Shown: positions 10,036 to 19,545, counted from the stretch's first letter. The stretch is DNA of 25,997 nt from Basidiobolus heterosporus B8920 (GCA_000697455.1 JNET01027818.1:1-25997), one strand, 5' to 3'. Made by a program: numbers and translations. Notes: a model not told the origin generated them from the sequence alone.

Positions 10036-10586
10036 TGACTATAGTCAAATATTAGCATACAAGTTTGTAAGCAAGAAATCAGACATCTACAGCCAAAAGT
10101 CTTTAAGATAAATGACAAAATCAGATGTTTCAATTAGTAGAAATGCTAGTGACTAGTTGACATTTTCAATATGTATAGAGCACCTACATATTGAAAATGT
10201 AAAACCTACTTCTAACTCCTCTTATATTAGCAATAACACCAGAGGACCAGATACATATCCAGTAGAAAGAATTCAATAAGCCAATTTTACCTGATAATCA
10301 CTTTTTGTAACACTTTTGAATGTTTAATATTAATTCCGATTGCAGCCTTTGGCACACAATCCTCTTGGAGCACTATATGCATGTACTCTAAGATCTATAT
10401 GACTCAATACTCATTGCACTTGGGCATCCACTGAATAGTTAGAGCTTGCAGAAACACACTAACAAAAGCTGAAAAATCAAAATATGGTGTTATGCTGATT
10501 TATAATTGAGTTTTTATACTCACTATTAAAGAGCATATTGTCAACCAAGTAAAGTAATTATTTTAAGCACTTAACTGGCTCAGGAA
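10036..10586 (-). pseudogene. LTR2-family leader and gag-start region, unreadable
   Basis: Directly inside the 5' LTR2 at 10587-10979 the minus strand begins with a degraded primer-binding site (TTCCTGAGCC at about 10577-10586, compared with GGTTATGAGCCC at 24111) and then 540 bp that should hold the leader and gag start of an LTR2-type Copia element. I see no surviving domain; reading frames are short. The region ends where the satellite array begins. The call rests on position next to the LTR, not on protein similarity. Confidence 0.45.
10160..10200. repeat. Perfect 16-bp inverted repeat with 9-nt loop
   Basis: ACATTTTCAATATGTA (10160-10175) and its exact reverse complement (10185-10200) flank the loop TAGAGCACC. 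It lies in the LTR2-family internal region and is the cleanest hairpin noticed in the window. Confidence 0.9.
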
Positions 10587-10979
10587 TGATACCAGGAAGT
10601 ATCATGATACTTAAGAAAGTGTCTTTGAGAATGGTGAATAAGCTAGTATTTGAACTACTAAAACTTGTCTGATCTTTGTTGTGAAAAACAGCTTGCTATT
10701 TATACTGCTTCTTGATACATGTGGCTCAAGATTTCTCATGTCATACTACTGATGATAATACCTAACATAGTAGAAAAGCGGATATCTTATCAGGAACAAC
10801 AAATGGAACTTGCTAAAAACAGATAGACACAGGTAGATATAGGATAAAGTCAATGATAGTTAGATATACTTAAATGTAGCCAAATAAGCTGAAAATGAGC
10901 TATACCGGTATTTTTGAATGTAGAACCAGATTCTGCACTCAAAACAATGTGAAAGCAACTATTTTCTAACTAAACTACA
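10587..10979 (-). repeat. LTR2, 5' LTR on the minus strand
   Basis: Read on the minus strand, the 393-bp segment starts TGTAGTTTAGTTAGAAAATAG and ends CTTCCTGGTATCA, giving TG/CA termini. It contains a TATA-like TATAAATAGC (forward about 10694-10703). It matches the copies at 19546-19923, 23201-23576 and 25663-25997 along its length. A degraded primer-binding site follows its CA end, so it is a 5' LTR. The flank beyond 10979 is the tail of the broken Copia element to the right. Confidence 0.82.
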
Positions 10980-11479
10980 ATGGAAGGATGCATATAGAGA
11001 AGTTTTTAGGAATGTAGCAAATTGATGGTTGCATTATGCTAGATAAGCAGAGCAAATTTGATGGACTTCAGTCATCCTCTCTATAAGTTAGATGCATGAT
11101 TGACAAGCAGTCAACTACATGACATGGAATTTAATGCAGACAAAACATGGGATCCATCTATTAGGGTTGTAAAAGCTCCAGGGCAAGTCATTTTTAAGTG
11201 AGAGATTATTATTCAAGAAACACTAATTAGAGGCTTGAATACCATAGCTTCTAATTACAAGTAGTCAGCACAGGTGTTCTGTCCAAAGACATCTTTTTAT
11301 AAATACCACAATATAACACTGCACCATACATCACAAATAATGTTATACTTCATATCATATATCAGGAACACTTCAAATGTCTGAAGGGTGAAAGAAAACT
11401 ACTGGCTATTAGTTGCAGGCTCCTAGTGTCAGTGTAACCTTATTTGTAACAGAGAAGCTAGGATCAGGACCCCATTTTC
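10980..11479 (-). other. 3' tail of broken Copia element A, no domain readable
   Basis: This 500-bp stretch lies downstream (minus strand) of the RT remnant at 11480-11990 and should hold the RT thumb and RNase H of the same element. I see no catalytic motif; stops are frequent in all frames. It ends at the LTR2 terminus at 10979, so the element's own 3' LTR is absent. Confidence 0.4.
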
Positions 11480-11990
11480 AATGTTTGTAATGAAAACTTT
11501 GGCCAGCTCTACTTTTCTGGAATCCCAATCATTCCAGGTATGTATCTATCTTCTTGTACCATGCCCTGGATGCTTGCTCAAGTCAACACAGTAATTCTTG
11601 AAGCTTACAGACCATCTCTGGCTGTTCTAGGTCAATCAAGCCTAAAGGTGGCTGCATATAGATATTTTATCCTACATCTCTGTTTAAAATGCTGTTCCTA
11701 TATCCATCTATTGTTTAGCAAGCCTATGGATGGCTGAGAGAGCCAGGACAGTTCTAAAGGAGTTAGATTTAGCAATTGTGACAAATGTTTCACTGAAATC
11801 TATTCCTATAGTCAGGGAATATATTTGGTAACCAATCCGGCATTATATCTCCTCACAGTGCCATCAGCTTTGTTCTTAACCATATGAACCTATTTGATCC
11901 TATTGGCTTTCAGCCTGATGGTTATGCAAGCAGTATTCATGTCCTGTTGTGTAGTAGAGGTTGGTATTCATCCATCATGGCTGTGTGCCA
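11480..11990 (-). pseudogene. Copia reverse transcriptase, element A
   Basis: Minus-strand Copia RT in pieces. AMMDEYQPLLHNRT (forward about 11945-11987) is the start of the RT region. HMVKNKADGTVRRYNAGLVTK matches the WVYKVKxxADGxxERYKARLVAKG block. FSETFVTIAKSNSFRTVLAL corresponds to the ETFAPVxxxxSIRxLLA block. LEQPEMVCKLQELL and the following ASRAWYKKIDTYLE match the VCKLKKALYGLKQAxRxWY block. The parts are in two or more frames with several stops. The YVDD motif lies beyond and is not recognised. Between this and the integrase (11991-12372) is the usual low-similarity linker. Part of the same element as the gag and integrase at 12373-13980. Confidence 0.8.
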
Positions 11991-12372
11991 CAATTTAAAA
12001 TCTGAACTCTCCACTGCTTAATTTAGTGTTAGAGGCTGATCACACAAGGCACTACATCTATTTACATCATTGACTGATGTATTTCCAAATTCTCAAGGGA
12101 AATTAGATTTCCTAATTGATCACCTCAGTGGCGGTATCTAAACTGTGGCCAAATCTAAATCTGGCTGGATTTTGTCTGGTAACTCTTTACTGAGATTGCT
12201 TTGATCATCAACCTCATTTACCATGCCTGGGAGTGATAATTCTATTCTTATTTGAAGACAACATGTGTACTTTTGATTATCTTATGATTTTTAGTATCAT
12301 AAGGTCTACATGCCCTAGATTTGTCACTCTATCCATTAGATGTGCATTTCCCACCTTTTAGTCTAATTTTGA

Positions 12373-13115
12373 TCAGTTTTGGGCTGGGATCAGATACAAT
12401 GAATCACTACCAAAGATCTTGAGACTGTCCAGACCAGGTTTTGGATTGTTCCATACTTTGATTGGTGTAAAATTATATGGTATAATTGTAGGGCATGTTT
12501 TCTTAATATAAACGGCAGTGAGCATTAATTTGGCCCAAAACTTGTAATCCAACTCTTGAGCATGTGATAAGAACATTGCCATCCCTACTACGGACCAAAA
12601 AGCATGATCTGCAACACCACTTTGCTGTAGAGCATAAGGTTCAAGTGTCTGCTGCTTTATTCCTGGCTTGGTGCAGTAAGTGGAAAACTATCTTGAGCAA
12701 TATTCCCTCTATTATCACTTTGTCAGTTGTTGCTAGATGGCTCTGTCTCTTATTCCACCATATTCTTGGGATGTTTGAATATACTGAGTGTTTCATCCTT
12801 TTTTCTTAGAAAATTTGTTATTTGTTTTGTGGAGATATAGCAGTGTAAACCATATTTTGATATCTATAAAGATCATCAGGTTTTTCCTTCCTCTTAAAAA
12901 TTGCACTTCATGGGCTTGCATATATCCAAGTTTCAATTTTTGAGTAGATTTGATCTTTATGGAGCTCTGAAATGCTGTCTTGTGATGCTTTTCATATAGA
13001 TATTCATGGCAAAGACTTAAATCAGCTGGAATTCTGAAACTCATGCCTAAAACAACCTGATCTTACAGCAAGTAAATCAGTTTTAGATTCCTATGTGTCT
13101 AAATCTCCTATGCCA
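12373..13115 (-). pseudogene. Copia integrase, element A
   Basis: Minus-strand integrase in two open pieces. The N-terminal piece (12793-13044) has KHHKTAFQSSIKIKSTQKLKL, shown here as the family's C-terminal edge of the HHCC zinc domain followed by the first core strand; then RGRKNLMIFIDIKIWFTLLY matches GGKKYFMTFIDDxTRxxWVYF. The C-terminal piece (12373-12582) has DYKFWAKLMLTAVYIKKTCP, the end of the core domain, and LDSLKIFGSDSLYLIPAQN, the conserved LxxLRxFGxxxYVxIP segment. The middle, with the second catalytic Asp and Glu, is not readable. The core strand reads HEVQF where a catalytic D is expected. Non-functional. Frames differ between the pieces. Confidence 0.85.
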
Positions 13116-13440
13116 TGTCCGGCACCTGATTTGGCCTAATATAGCTACATTTGATTGCTCATATTTAACCGGAGTACCTTGTAGCCTGAATATATTCTTC
13201 CCCTTGATCTTGTGGCTATTTTGCCTCCTTCATGCCTAAATTTAGACTATCTCACCAGATTTAGCACCAGAATTAGTCACTGCACAGTTGCCATACTCAC
13301 AGATAGTAGGTTTCAGCTAATTGCTTGGCTCCTTGTGATAGTTGCACACACCAGGTTTCTGGCTTCCTGAGTGTTTGAAGCTCCAGCCTGCATGTCTTTC
13401 TATGCCTATTAAGGCCAATTTGTCATTGATAATTAGAGAA
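13116..13440 (-). pseudogene. Zinc knuckle remnant and deleted protease, element A
   Basis: Minus strand: CNYHKEPSN (forward about 13317-13345) corresponds to the CCHC knuckle start CNYCKKPGH of the sister copy at 24820, with the second Cys and the His replaced. Then only about 95 nt separate it from the KIATRSRGRIYSG segment (forward about 13185-13225). In the sister element that segment is about 426 nt after the knuckle. About 330 nt, covering the DSG aspartic protease, are missing. Next comes a TWHRRFRHIG-like piece, the start of the GAG-pre-integrase domain. Confidence 0.65.
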
Positions 13441-13980
13441 TCAGATTTTCATTTCCTTAAGCAACAATCTTCCTGTGATATAATTTCTTATCATATTGTC
13501 AGATCTTGACTCCAGAGCCATAACTGGGCTTTGAAAGCTATCTGGATGGCTATTCACAAGGATAGCAACTTTGTCTTCTTCAGAAATTCCCACCTGGATG
13601 TATTCAAAACCTTTCATTGGGAATTTAATCTTGTTGATCAGGTGCATAATTTTTTAGTTGTAAATCTGCTTAATTGTGTATGATTTTTGTCTAAGAATCA
13701 ACCTTGTAGCCATGGCTTTAGTCTGGAGAATCTTCTTCAAACAAGCCTATGGTTCCCATGCTGTCTTTTCTGCATACCTCTTGGTTGATAAGGAGTGATT
13801 TATATTCATGCTGATGGCATTAAAAGAACTGGTTTCCCTCATCTGATACTGCTTTATGGCTTGTGGTGGTGTTTTAGGCACCATCTCATTTTCTGTTACA
13901 ACACTGAAAGTACCTCACTCCTGGAATAACATTTGCATTATGATCTTCCAGAGGGTGCAGTTCTACCTATAACTTGTCAA
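13441..13980 (-). pseudogene. Copia gag, element A
   Basis: Minus strand, homologous along its length to the gag at 24142-24714. N-terminal part: WKIIMQMLFQE, then FSVVTENEMVPKTPP, QYQMRETSSFNAISMN and STKRYAEKTAWE. After two stops, ATRLILRQKSYTIKQ. The C-terminal open part (13441-13647) holds GISEEDKVAILVNSHPDSFQ, VMALESRSDN and YITGRLLLKEM, the conserved helical end of the UBN2-type gag of Copia elements. Gag forms the virus-like particle. At least three stops or frameshifts break it. The 5' untranslated part, up to the degraded primer-binding site at about 14030-14048, matches the 24111-24141 leader, so both belong to the LTR1 family. Confidence 0.87.
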
Positions 13981-14029
13981 CTGATGGAAAATAGTTGCAA
14001 TAATATTTGTAGACACAGTTTAGAGTGTA

Positions 14030-14205
14030 GGCCTGGTGATTATAACCCAATATAATAAGCTGGGATGGTTAGAAGTAAATTGGTGTTGGAATATTAGCTG
14101 CAGTTTAGTCACTTGGCGTGTATTGGGTAGATAGTCTGATACTTAGTGTTTACCATGTAAGAAAACTCTGGCATCTTCTTAATTAGTGATGATCACAGTG
14201 TAATT
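14030..14205 (-). repeat. Primer-binding site and truncated 5' LTR1 of element A
   Basis: Minus strand: a decayed primer-binding site, GGGTTATAATCACCAGG (forward about 14033-14049), follows the inner end of an LTR1. Only the 3' half of the LTR is left (forward about 14049-14205), matched by AGATAGTCTGATACTTAGTG, GTTTACCATGTAA and GATGATCACAGTG of the full copies. The LTR stops at about 14205, where a plus-strand integrase fragment begins. Confidence 0.75.
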
Positions 14206-14212
14206 ACTCTGG

Positions 14213-14520
14213 CAACAATATGGCATAGGAGACTTGGCCATATGGAAACATATCAAAGGAGTGAAATGATGAAAACTGGTTTGTTATAGCCATGAATGTA
14301 AAATTTCCTCTGATTCAAGTCTTTGCCATGGATGTTTGAATATGAAGTATGATAGAACAGAGTTTTTAAGCTCAGAAGAGAGGAAACTTACTAGCAAACT
14401 GCAGCTGGGCCACTCAGATGACTGTGGCCTATGAAAGAAGTATCTTGAATAGGAAGGAAGCACCATGACCTGCATGGTTCATTTATAAGATCATGTAGGG
14501 ATCTTAGTAACCTCAGAAAA
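14213..14520 (+). pseudogene. Copia integrase fragment, opposite strand
   Basis: Plus-strand copy of the region found at 25378-25650: ATATGGCATAGGAGACTTGG (the WHRRLG start of the GAG-pre-integrase domain), then CTTTGCCATGGATGTTTGAA, then TTTTTAAGCTCAGAAGAGAG and GGAAGGAAGCACCATGACC (the GGKKYFMT strand). Many stops and shifts; none of the catalytic residues can be read. It meets the LTR1 of element A head to head. Confidence 0.65.
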
Positions 14521-14806
14521 TGGTAAAATAAATCAGCAAATGAGATAAATACATCCTTAGCCTTTGGTGATGAACACAGACACTGAATCAAGTGATAGAA
14601 TATTCAGATTCACAATTGAAGTAGACTGGTATGATGGGTGAGTATCATTTGTTAATTAACAATCATATGTGGATTCTATCGTCATCATTCAATTTGAGCA
14701 GATATCACCCAATTTGCACAAAAATCAGCCAAATAAGTACTGCAAAATCTCCTACCAATCTCTTGTTGCTATTCCAATGTATTAGTTAGTTGCTAAATGT
14801 CCTTGT
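14521..14806. other. Unassigned stretch, no gene
   Basis: Continuation of the decayed plus-strand Copia fragment is possible, but I can read no motif here. It ends at the LTR1 at 14807. Confidence 0.35.
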
Positions 14807-15161
14807 TGCTACAATAAACTGGAGTGAATGGAAGTGAATTGGGGTGAGAATATAAGTTGTAGTTTAGACACTTGTCATTTATTGAGTAGATAGTCTGGTA
14901 CTTATAGTTTACCATGTAATACAACAGTAGGACATTGTAAATGATTGATAATCACAGTGGGAACAATCTGGTGAAGATTTGGGATGATTTGGACAAGTTT
15001 TGGTAATTTTGAGAATTTTGTGTTTGTGAGTGGGAAAGTATTTCTGATGAATATCTAGACCTTTTGGACGTTTTTCAGAGTCCTGATCAAGTGTAGAATA
15101 CTTAGAAATACTTAGGAATAACTTAAGAAATGATTAGGTGCAATACTACACTATTTCAACA
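14807..15161 (-). repeat. Full-length LTR1, minus orientation
   Basis: The 355-bp unit reads on the minus strand from TGTTGAAATAGTGTAG to TTTATTGTAGCA, with TG/CA ends, and aligns end to end with 17662-18014. The flanking pentamers are CTTGT (14802-14806) and CTGGT (15162-15166), four of five identical, which fits an aged target-site duplication and therefore a solo LTR. Confidence 0.85.
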
Positions 15162-15989
15162 CTGGTTTTACTATAATAGTTGGAACTGGTGGCCAACATC
15201 TGCACAACTTAGGAACAGAACTCAGAGCTATTCTGAGCAGAATCATTAGAATCTTAGTTGAAACCTTAGATCTAGACTTACAGAATTCAGAAGCTCTTGA
15301 TGTACAAATTCTGTGGGTCAGTGTGACAAAAATCATTGATGATTGAGGATATTCCATTGGCTACCAGTTATTTATAAAGAAGCAGCTAGATCATAGAGTA
15401 GCTGGGACAACACACTGCAACACTTCTACTAGTAATGTAGAGTATTTGACAGCCTTTCAAATTTACAAAGATGATTTTAGGTAAGAAAATTATGCTTGGA
15501 CCTTGATTTCTGCTAAAAATTCATGATTTGATTGACAAAGATAATTAGAGTTGTATTTCCTTAGCAAGAAGCACTATAAAGCATGCTAGAACTAGGTATA
15601 TTGATATTCAATATTATTTTTGATGCAGTAAGCTGATATAAGCTGGAGTCAAATGAAGTGAAACTACTAGTTGTTTAACTTTTGGACCAAAGTTGTGAGA
15701 AAATCAAGGTAATTTGGGGTGTTAAGATGAACTTGGACCTATTAGAGCAAGAGATCATACTAAATTAGTCTAAGGTAATCTCAGAAATTCTAAACACTAT
15801 AATAAGAAGAACTAACCTCTTCTGACACTTACAAGGCATCTGAAACCTGTGGCCACAGTGCTCAAGAACCTCTGATGGGCAATATTCTCCGGGTTATAGC
15901 AATTTGGATGGAGAAATAATATAGATGATAAAAGATCTATCACTATATATCTGTCACATAATGCATAAGCAGCATTAACTTTGTGTAGT
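15162..15989. other. Unassigned stretch, no recognisable gene
   Basis: About 830 bp without a recognised domain, LTR or tandem repeat. The longest open frame (15151-15357, minus) partly overlaps the LTR and has no familiar sequence. Parts near 15800-15989 may be the RT linker of the Copia piece that follows. Confidence 0.35.
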
Positions 15990-16226
15990 ACTAAATAACC
16001 CTACATAACACATTTACTACTGAAGTTGAATATGGTCATGTGTTGTGTTTTTCAAGATGTACTTTAGTCAAAAATACTGTTTGAAAATGTTGGTTTTGCT
16101 CAGCAACACCATTGTAAGTCAACATAGGTAAGCAGACTTGTATCTCATTAGCTAGAAGGCTCAGAAAGCATGCCAAAGTCAGCCACAAAATAATCTAATT
16201 CCCTTTCTCCAAGATGCAGTAGAGAT
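15990..16226 (-). pseudogene. Copia integrase core fragment
   Basis: The minus strand reads YNGVAEQNQHFQTVF (forward about 16075-16119), matching the QQNGVAERxNRTLV motif that carries the catalytic Glu of Copia integrase. The E is kept, the following R is changed. Upstream residues are in another frame. The LTR1 remnant at 16227 directly abuts it on the 5' side, where gag and protease would be expected, so either a large deletion or an insertion brought them together. Confidence 0.6.
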
Positions 16227-16398
16227 TGTTGCAATAAACTGGAGTGATTGGAGTGCAAATATTAGTTGTGATTTAGACACTTGTCTTTTGTCAAGTAAGT
16301 AGTCCTGTGCTTGCAGTTTGACACCTATTACAATATTGAATGATGTAAATGTATGACACTCTTAGCAGAAATAATCTGGGGAAGATTTGGGCTTATTA
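16227..16398 (-). repeat. 5'-truncated LTR1, minus orientation
   Basis: Forward TGTTGCAATAAACTGG (16227) matches the inner end of the 14807 copy base for base in spacing. The match continues through GATTTAGACACTTGTC and AATAATCTGGGGAAGATT and stops at about 16398 inside the LTR. The outer half (with TGTTGAAA) is missing. Beyond the break the Gypsy integrase begins. Confidence 0.75.
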
Positions 16399-16901
16399 GT
16401 ACAGAATACTTCAGTGACACCATTGGTTCTTGGATGATAAGTAGATGCTCTAAGATGCTTGATCTTTTGTAGTTTTAACTACTTCTCTGAAGTCTTAGCT
16501 TTGAAACCAACACAGCTGTCAGACAACATTTAAACATGGTATCCAAGTTGTAACAGTGTATTATGGTAAATGAAATTTGCAACACCTTCTCAGTAGCAAC
16601 AGTTATAGCTCTAGCAACAGGCCAGTTGCATCACCAATGGCAACAAGGATTCATTTGTTTCCTTTCTTTGATGTAGGCAGCGTGCCAATAGAGTACATAT
16701 CCATCTCTCAAAAGGTGCTACTAGTTCAGAGGAAACAGGTCAGCTAGCCTTCTTGTCATCCTTTACTCAGCTGCTGTTTGAGGCAGATTTCCAAAAGCTT
16801 CTTAACAGCTAGTTTTTGATTGGCTCACCATGCTTTAGTTTTCGCCAGAACATAAGTTCCTTCAGTACCCAAATGTTCAAAGTCATGATGTAACTTGTGG
16901 A
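16399..16901 (-). pseudogene. Gypsy integrase
   Basis: Minus strand, continuing from the RNase H piece. The zinc-binding H2C2 region reads VHKLHHDFEHLG, then TYVLAKTKAW, stop, ANQKLAVKKLLEIC (family HHxxxGHxG ... CxxC). The core follows: PFERWICTLLARC where the family has the RPFERWxxDLIGPLP strand with the first catalytic Asp, which is lost. Then EGVANFIYHNTVTTWIP, and FREVVKTTK before a segment resembling the YHPRTNGxTE end with the catalytic Glu. The second catalytic Asp (SDRG type) is not preserved. Several stops and shifts. The 3' side is cut by the LTR1 remnant at 16398, so the C-terminal integrase part and the 3' LTR are absent. Confidence 0.8.
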
Positions 16902-17661
16902 CTATTTCCAGTCTATTGACAAAGGGTGAAGTGGGATAGGTGTACCATCAACAATTCTCAAGAGTGTTTCATCATTCAGCACAAAGTTCTGAGCTTCTTT
17001 CATGATCAGATTCTTGGTAGACTCATTACAGGCAGTAGTTATCTCATTTTCCTTTGGATATTTAGACACAACTATGGGCCAATCTTTTTCCTCCTTTTGA
17101 TTGAGTAGTATTACAATGTGGGATAACATATCAGCAACAACATTTTTCTTTCCTGAAATATATCATATTTTTAGGTCATGCTACTGAATATACTCAAACC
17201 ATCAGCCTATTCTTCTACTTGAACATTCTGAGTTTAGAAATACTTAAGTGAGGCATGGTCAGGTCTTACAGTGCACGTGACTCCTTGGTATAGCATCTCC
17301 AGACCTTAGAACAATAAACATGGGCTGGTAGCTCCTTCTCATGGACTGGATAATTGCCTTCTGCTGAGTTCAACTTTCTGGACTAAAAGGCTATATGAAG
17401 CTCTAGAGAGTCATGAACCGGGCTAAGTGCTTCTCCAATGACAAAATCTGACACATCAGTTATGAGTAAGAAGGACTTACTGGAGTCTGGCTACATAGGT
17501 TCAGGGAATTGAGCTAAACTTCCTTCAGAGCTCAAGATGCTACTTCACAGCTTGTGGTTCATTAATGTGCAGATTATTTCTTCAACATGTTAGTTGAAGG
17601 GGCAGCCATGGCTGCAAAGGACTTCATAAATCTTTCATAGCATGAGGCTAGCCCTTGGAAT
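16902..17661 (-). pseudogene. Gypsy RNase H and end of RT
   Basis: The minus strand starts right after the LTR1 insertion with QGLASCYERFMKSFAAMAAP, the conserved FLGLAxYYRRFIxxFxxIAxPL segment that ends the Gypsy RT. The RNase H core between is broken, but AIIQSMRRSYQPMF (matching the AIVxxxxxWRxYL region) and HDLKI, stop, YISGKKNVVADMLSH (YDLxIxYxPGKxNVVADALSR) are clear. The open frame 16902-17129 holds the last motif and the linker to the integrase. The RNase H DASD catalytic motif is not readable. Same element as the RT at 18020-18600; the solo LTR lies between them. Confidence 0.85.
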
Positions 17662-18014
17662 TGATACAATAGACAGGAGTGATTGGAAGTGAATTGGAGT
17701 GAAAATGTAAGTTGTAGTTTAGACACTTTTCATTTATTGAGTAAATAGTCTGGTACTTAGAGTTTACCATGTAATACAACAGTAGGATGTTGTAAATCAT
17801 TGATAATTGCAGTGGGAACAATCTGGGAAGATTTGGGTTGATTTGGACAAGTTTTGGTAATTTTGAGAATTTTGTGTTTGTGAGTGGGAAAGTGTTTCTG
17901 ATCAATATCTAGACCATTTGGATGTTTTCAGAGTCCTGATCAAGGGTAGAATACTTAGAAATACTTAGGAATAACTTATGAAATGATTAGGTGCAATACC
18001 ACACTATTTCAACA
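17662..18014 (-). repeat. Solo LTR1 inserted in Gypsy pol
   Basis: The 353-bp LTR1 reads on the minus strand from TGTTGAAATAGTG to CTATTGTATCA. It is flanked by a perfect 5-bp target-site duplication, GGAAT at 17657-17661 and again at 18015-18019, the size typical of Copia integration. No internal element sequence is present, so it is a solo LTR left by recombination between two LTRs. It matches the copies at 14807 and 23706 closely. Confidence 0.95.
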
Positions 18015-18600
18015 GGAATCATCTTCACTACTTGATAGTCTGAGGTTATTCCCATTACTTGATAACTTGGACTTTCTTGGGATCTACTGTGACTCTTCCT
18101 GCAGTCATTATATTGCCCATGAACTCCACAGAGTCCTTCATGAGCTCACACTTTGGGAGTTTAGCATACAGTTGGCTGTTTCTCAGTAACTCCAGCATAG
18201 TTCTTAGATGGTTCAAGTGATCCTCCTTGATTTTACTATAGATAACGATATCATCCAAGTAGATGACAGCACAGTAGTCAAGTAGCTCTTTAAAACAGTC
18301 TGCATCAGTGTCAGGAAGGTTGCAAGGGCATTTCTAGGTCTAAAACTCATCACCAAAAATTCGAAGCATCGCTATCTTCTTTTAAACCCTGTCTTGGAGA
18401 AGTACTCTAGCTTGAACCTGACTTGCTTGTAGCCTGACCTGAGATCTATCTTTGTAAAGAATCCAGCCTCATTGAGCTGGTCTGTCATATCATCAATCCT
18501 ACAGATAGGATACTTCTCCTGCACAATGACAGAATTCAATGCTTGGTAAAGAATGCATAGTGTCAAGATACCATTGTTGTTCTACCCAAGAAGTACAGGT
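18015..18600 (-). pseudogene. Gypsy reverse transcriptase
   Basis: Minus-strand Ty3/gypsy RT. In order: PWRAPVLLG, CILYQALNSVIVQEKYPICR (CIDYRxLNxxTVxxKYPxPR), IDDMTDQLNEAGFFTKIDLR (the strand with the first catalytic Asp, kept as KIDLRSGYxQ), GFKRR, FEFLVMSFRPRNALATF (family FxFxVMPFGLxNAPATF), then YLDDIVIYSK with the catalytic YLDD intact at about 18247-18258. Next come HLRTMLELLRNSQLYAKLPK, CEL and VEFMGNI, and VDPKKVQVIK. After VIK, decayed codons lead to the solo LTR1. Open pieces lie at 18055-18258 and 18372-18566, separated by shifts and stops. An Asp-keeping but frameshifted, non-functional enzyme. Confidence 0.92.
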
Positions 18601-19133
18601 GCTCTCCATGGTGCTTTACTGGGTCTAATAGTGCCTGGTTGTGGTAGCTCACCTAGCTGCTTTCTGAGATTTTCTAACTTTAATGAACTCTTTCTATATA
18701 GTGTCTTGCATACACGTGGGTTTTCTCAAGGACCAAGGGCATGATCAACATCTCTTCTTGGCGAAAGCACTGTTAGAAATTAAGGAAACAAATCATCATA
18801 CCTCATTACTAGCCCAACAATAGCACAGTCATCTAGCTCTTGTTCTTCATCCATAGTGGAGGCTACAAGGTACATTTTAACATTCTGCTCTGAAGTTCTT
18901 ACAAATTGGCTCTTGGTAACTGACATGCTTTCATTTAGGCTTTCAGGCAAGGCATTCAAGTGAATCTTTGGTTGTTTCAGGTGATAGGTCTTGCAATTTT
19001 TCTCCAAAGTTATTACTTTGTTTTCCCATGAGATTACAGGGTCTCTTCTCAGGAGCCAAGACTGTTGCAGGATAAGGTCAAAGATTCTGGTTGTGGAATT
19101 TGTAGGCAAAGCAATCCTCTTTGTAATTATCAA
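18601..19133 (-). pseudogene. Gypsy protease end and PR-RT linker
   Basis: Minus strand. FDLILQQSWLLRRDPVISWE in the open frame 18780-19133 matches the C-terminal part of the Gypsy aspartic protease (DxILGxxWLxxxNPxIxW). It continues into an acidic linker with EEQELDD and YDDLFP, the last matching the (E)FxDLFP/VFP start of the RT region. The N-terminal protease part with the catalytic DSG is not readable. About 117 codons remain open, the longest clean stretch of this element. Confidence 0.8.
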
Positions 19134-19139
19134 TCATTA

Positions 19140-19545
19140 ACTTCATATATGACAAGATTCTGCAAATATTCCATTGCTACTCCATAAATGGGACTGTTGT
19201 AGTCAACTGCAATTCTGATAGCTTCTTCAGCAGTACTTGGTAATCCATGGTTCAGATTAGCCGGTCCTTTAATCCTTCAAGAAAGTGCTGGATTTGGTCC
19301 TGCTTGTGCATGTAATCACTGTGGCACATCAAAATTTGAAGTTCATAGATCTATTCCTAGCCAGACACTTTTTACTCCAGCATTCCAAGTTTCTTTCTTA
19401 GCAGAGTCTGCTAGCTCAGAAGCTGGAATACTTTCTTAATAGCTAAGATAAGCTCCTCTAAAGTGCTGATAGAAGAGGCTTGATGTGACTAGATTGTTCC
19501 TGAGACATCTTGAGCTTGCCAGAGGTACAAACAGTGGTTATTTCT
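19140..19545 (-). pseudogene. Gypsy gag remnant
   Basis: The minus strand carries a retrotransposon-gag-like piece: HSDYMHKQDQIQHFLEGLKD (forward about 19265-19325; the family's helix ending QFxxGLKxxI) and, in another frame, STAEEAIRIAVDYNSPIYG (forward about 19178-19235; the family's TLEEAIRxAxxxDN). No zinc knuckle is seen. It is cut on the 5' side by the LTR2 element at 19546, so the gag start and 5' LTR are missing. Confidence 0.65.

Noticed and set aside
11540-11737. Plus-strand open frame as a gene
   Set aside because: It is the antisense shadow of the minus-strand Copia RT with its ALYGLKQAxRAWY-type motif.
15151-15357. Minus-strand open frame as a possible host gene
   Set aside because: No recognisable motif, overlap with the LTR1 end and no splice or promoter context; not supportable.
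17648-17905. Minus-strand 85-codon open frame
   Set aside because: It lies almost wholly within the solo LTR1; the same frame recurs at 23912-24118 only because that is another LTR1 copy.
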